DNA of 8,061 bases from Phycisphaerae bacterium (GTDB lineage Bacteria > Planctomycetota > Phycisphaerae > Sedimentisphaerales > SM23-30): assembly GCA_021736565.1 (NCBI GenBank), contig JAIPFO010000164.1, forward strand, positions 1-8,061, read 5' to 3'. Below the pieces are notes generated by a model. It did not search any database, was not told the DNA's origin, and saw only the letters and a list, made by a program, of their open reading frames with translations. Shown in pieces: positions 5,981 through 8,061 of this stretch. A program made the position numbers and the translations under genes. How positions within the stretch are numbered: position 1 is the stretch's first letter; each line of letters begins with the position of its first letter.

Positions 5981-7990
5981 ATGGCTGACCTTGGAAACTT
6001 TGCCTTACAACTGGCCCTGTTCATTACCGCTTATGCAATCATCGCCGATCTTGCCGGTGCGTGGCTCAAAGAACCGGCCTTGATGCGGAGTGGCCGTAAT
6101 GCGACGGTTGCCTGCTGGCTGGCCATTTCTACTGCCGTTGGCGCATTGCTCTATGCTTTGACCACCTGTGATTTCAGCATTCAATATGTTGTTGAAAATG
6201 TCTCCAAAAAATTACCCATTGAGTATAAAATCAGTGCGCTGTGGGCTGGAGCTGCTGGTTCTTTGCTCGTGTGGCTTTGGCTTCAGTTGACCATGGTTAT
6301 CTGGACATTTAACCGGACAAAGGTGAAAGATTATCCGTTCGTTGCCATTGCCCGGGTCATGGCCAATATTGTCAGCGTCTTTTTCCTGGTGGTACTACTC
6401 TTTGACGAAAACAAAAAAGTATTCGAAGTTTTAAAACTCCCGCCACTCGATGGTCATGACCTGAATCCTTTATTGCAGCATCCCGCCATGGTTTTACATC
6501 CTCCGGCACTCTTTGTGGGATATGCCGCGTACCTGATCCCCTTTTGCTGGATCCTGGCGGCCATGGTGGATAAACGCAAAACGGTTCGGCCGCTGCTGTT
6601 CAACCGTGCTCGCAACTGGATGTTGTTTGCCTGGCTGTTTTTATCGCTGGGTATCATCCTGGGGTCCTGGTGGGCGTATGAGGAATTGGGCTGGGGGGGT
6701 TTCTGGGCGTGGGATCCGGTGGAAAATTCATCATTTATGCCTTGGCTGGCGGGTACGGCTCTTTTGCATTGCTTTAAACGGGCCAAACCGGGAACGACCA
6801 TGGCCAGCTGGATGGCATTTTTATGTTTACTGAGCTACAGTCTTTGCATTTTTGGAACCTTCCTGACCCGTTACGGCCTGGTGACAAGCGTCCACGCCTT
6901 TCCGGAGCCGGGGCTGTCTATTTTGTTCATGGTACTGATTGTTCTTTTCTGGATAATCGCGGCGGGCTTGTTTATCCGTCGTCTTATTGCGAACAGTTCT
7001 TCTGAGATGGTTGCCAACGCAAAGGGAAGTGGTATCCTGGCTCTGGTCAACTGGCTGTTTGTCATTTTAATCGCAGTGATATTAGTGGGAACCCTCTTTC
7101 CATTTTTAAGCAGCCTGTTCGGTGTCGAGAAAAAGACCCTGCTCCCCGAATACTTTACAAAAATCACATCGCCGTTTGGATTATTCTTATTGGTGCTGAT
7201 GGGCGTGTGTCCTTACTTTTTCCGTAAAGGATTGGTTGTTAACCGGCGAACGATCCTGGCCGGCTTAATGATCGGTATTGCTGCGACCACTGCGGTCGTC
7301 TTGTATTTTGTTGATAAGCAGCGGCAACTAAATGCGGATTATCAAAAAATTGCCTACCTGGCTATCCCCTGTTTTATTGCTTGCAGTTTTGTCGTCATAA
7401 TGATTCTGATCGATTTTGTGCAGCCCTTTTTCACCTCCGAACCCGGGGCAAAATCCCGTCGTTCGCTCAGGTGGTATGGTGCGCTGATCGCGCATATCGG
7501 CGTTGTTTTGATGTTTGCCGGAATTGCCGGCTCGGAAGGGTTAGGCTACGAAGTGGATAAAGCCCTCCATGCCGGAGAATCCTTTAAACTGGAAAAGAGC
7601 AATTATACAATCACCTATAATAAAGCGACCTTGGAAAAAGGTCCCAATTTCGAGATGACTGTCGCCGAACTGATCGTCAAGAAACCTGGTGGGCAGGAAA
7701 TCACCATGAAACCTGCTATTGCCTATTACCCAGGTCGTCAACAAACGACCACAGAGCCTGATATTCGCCGGAGCATATCAGGCGATATTTACATCACGCT
7801 GGCGCAAGTCTCTCCAAATGGCAACCTTGTCAATATTCAGGTACGGTTTAAACCTTTGATCAACTGGTTATGGCTTGGCAGTGTCGTTATGATGGGCGGC
7901 TCGATCATTGTCATGATAAGCTGGCTGATTAATCGTAACAAAAGCATAGATAAAACTGAGAATAATTTTAAAAATCCCGACTGGGATTAA
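5981..7990 (+). CDS. ccmF: Cytochrome c haem lyase subunit CcmF
   Basis: CcmF is the inner-membrane haem lyase of System I: it receives haem from CcmE and joins it to the cysteines of apocytochrome c in the periplasm. The 669-residue length matches the family (E. coli about 650). About 15 hydrophobic segments are visible, starting at residue 7, with a periplasmic domain at about 520-625 before the last one (628-650). The tryptophan-rich WWD signature reads WGGFWAWDPVENS at 238-250. Four conserved histidines are in place: His173 (LQHPAMVLHPP) and His305 (TSVHAF), periplasmic ligands flanking the WWD loop, and His263 and His505, the membrane ligands of the haem b. None of the key residues is missing. 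Start ATG 5981 has GGAGA 10 nt upstream. It is separated from ccmE by an unusually long gap with its own promoter candidates and followed after 43 bp by another start codon. With a Cys-type CcmE next door it likely belongs to a System I* pathway; other Ccm genes would lie beyond the window. Confidence 0.97.
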   Translation: MADLGNFALQLALFITAYAIIADLAGAWLKEPALMRSGRNATVACWLAISTAVGALLYALTTCDFSIQYVVENVSKKLPIEYKISALWAGAAGSLLVWLWLQLTMVIWTFNRTKVKDYPFVAIARVMANIVSVFFLVVLLFDENKKVFEVLKLPPLDGHDLNPLLQHPAMVLHPPALFVGYAAYLIPFCWILAAMVDKRKTVRPLLFNRARNWMLFAWLFLSLGIILGSWWAYEELGWGGFWAWDPVENSSFMPWLAGTALLHCFKRAKPGTTMASWMAFLCLLSYSLCIFGTFLTRYGLVTSVHAFPEPGLSILFMVLIVLFWIIAAGLFIRRLIANSSSEMVANAKGSGILALVNWLFVILIAVILVGTLFPFLSSLFGVEKKTLLPEYFTKITSPFGLFLLVLMGVCPYFFRKGLVVNRRTILAGLMIGIAATTAVVLYFVDKQRQLNADYQKIAYLAIPCFIACSFVVIMILIDFVQPFFTSEPGAKSRRSLRWYGALIAHIGVVLMFAGIAGSEGLGYEVDKALHAGESFKLEKSNYTITYNKATLEKGPNFEMTVAELIVKKPGGQEITMKPAIAYYPGRQQTTTEPDIRRSISGDIYITLAQVSPNGNLVNIQVRFKPLINWLWLGSVVMMGGSIIVMISWLINRNKSIDKTENNFKNPDWD

Positions 7991-8033
7991 CCTTAGATTC
8001 TACAAATTAATCGTAATTAACAGCAGGTAAACT

Positions 8034-8061
8034 ATGGAAACTGAAACACTTATAAAATATG
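8034..8061 (+). CDS. Start of an unidentified gene (3' end outside window)
   Basis: An ATG at 8034 opens a frame of nine codons reading METETLIKY up to the window edge. AGCAGG at 8021-8026 is a modest ribosome site 7 nt upstream, and the gene is co-directional with ccmF after a 43-bp gap. Too little is visible to name it. Given ccmE and ccmF before it, another cytochrome maturation gene (for example ccmA, ccmB or ccmC) is a reasonable expectation only. Confidence 0.5.

Noticed and set aside
6454..6801. A 115-codon open frame on the minus strand
   Set aside because: It lies wholly within ccmF, has no recognisable motif or ribosome site, and is a shadow of the coding strand. Other antisense and off-frame open stretches were dropped for the same reason.
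7928..8016. ATTAATCGTAA occurring twice (7928-7938 and 8006-8016)
   Set aside because: Several 11-bp matches are expected by chance in 8 kb, and one copy is inside ccmF coding sequence.

Overview
The window holds six complete or partial genes plus the first nine codons of a seventh, all on the + strand, with no tRNA, rRNA, CRISPR array or mobile element seen. It looks like a chromosomal respiratory locus from a diderm (Gram-negative-type) bacterium: two outer-membrane or periplasmic lipoproteins, a beta-barrel ending in Phe, two multiheme c-type cytochromes and System I (Ccm) cytochrome c maturation genes. The CcmE homologue carries Cys where most bacteria have the haem-binding His (CXXXY instead of HXXXY). 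That variant is known from archaea and from deltaproteobacteria such as Desulfovibrio, so a Desulfobacterota-like host is the best guess. This is inference, not a proven assignment.

Layout. (1) 2-430: the 3' end of a multiheme cytochrome with five CXXCH motifs spaced exactly 23 residues apart. (2) 427-2445: a predicted outer-membrane beta-barrel with a lipobox, GTG start, overlapping gene 1 by 4 bp. (3) 2446-2582: a 137-bp gap with a hairpin and a promoter-like sequence. (4) 2583-3653: a lipoprotein with a six-bladed NHL beta-propeller. (5) 3650-5359: an exported multiheme cytochrome with eleven CXXCH motifs and one CX3CH, overlapping gene 4 by 4 bp. (6) 5356-5784: ccmE of the Cys type, overlapping gene 5 by 4 bp. 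(7) 5785-5980: a 196-bp gap with promoter-like boxes, a 12-bp palindrome and small inverted repeats. (8) 5981-7990: ccmF, the haem lyase subunit. (9) 8034 onward: the start of an unidentified gene.

How the genes may work together. Cytochrome, beta-barrel, NHL lipoprotein and second cytochrome are the parts expected of a porin-cytochrome conduit that carries electrons across the outer membrane, as in the metal-reducing and syntrophic deltaproteobacterial systems. The maturation genes ccmE and ccmF follow directly, and ccmE is translationally coupled to the 12-site cytochrome. The most interesting point is the combination of a non-canonical haem site (CX3CH), a non-canonical haem chaperone (Cys-type CcmE) and a shared transcription unit. 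It suggests, without proving, that this maturation machinery is tuned to or co-regulated with this conduit.
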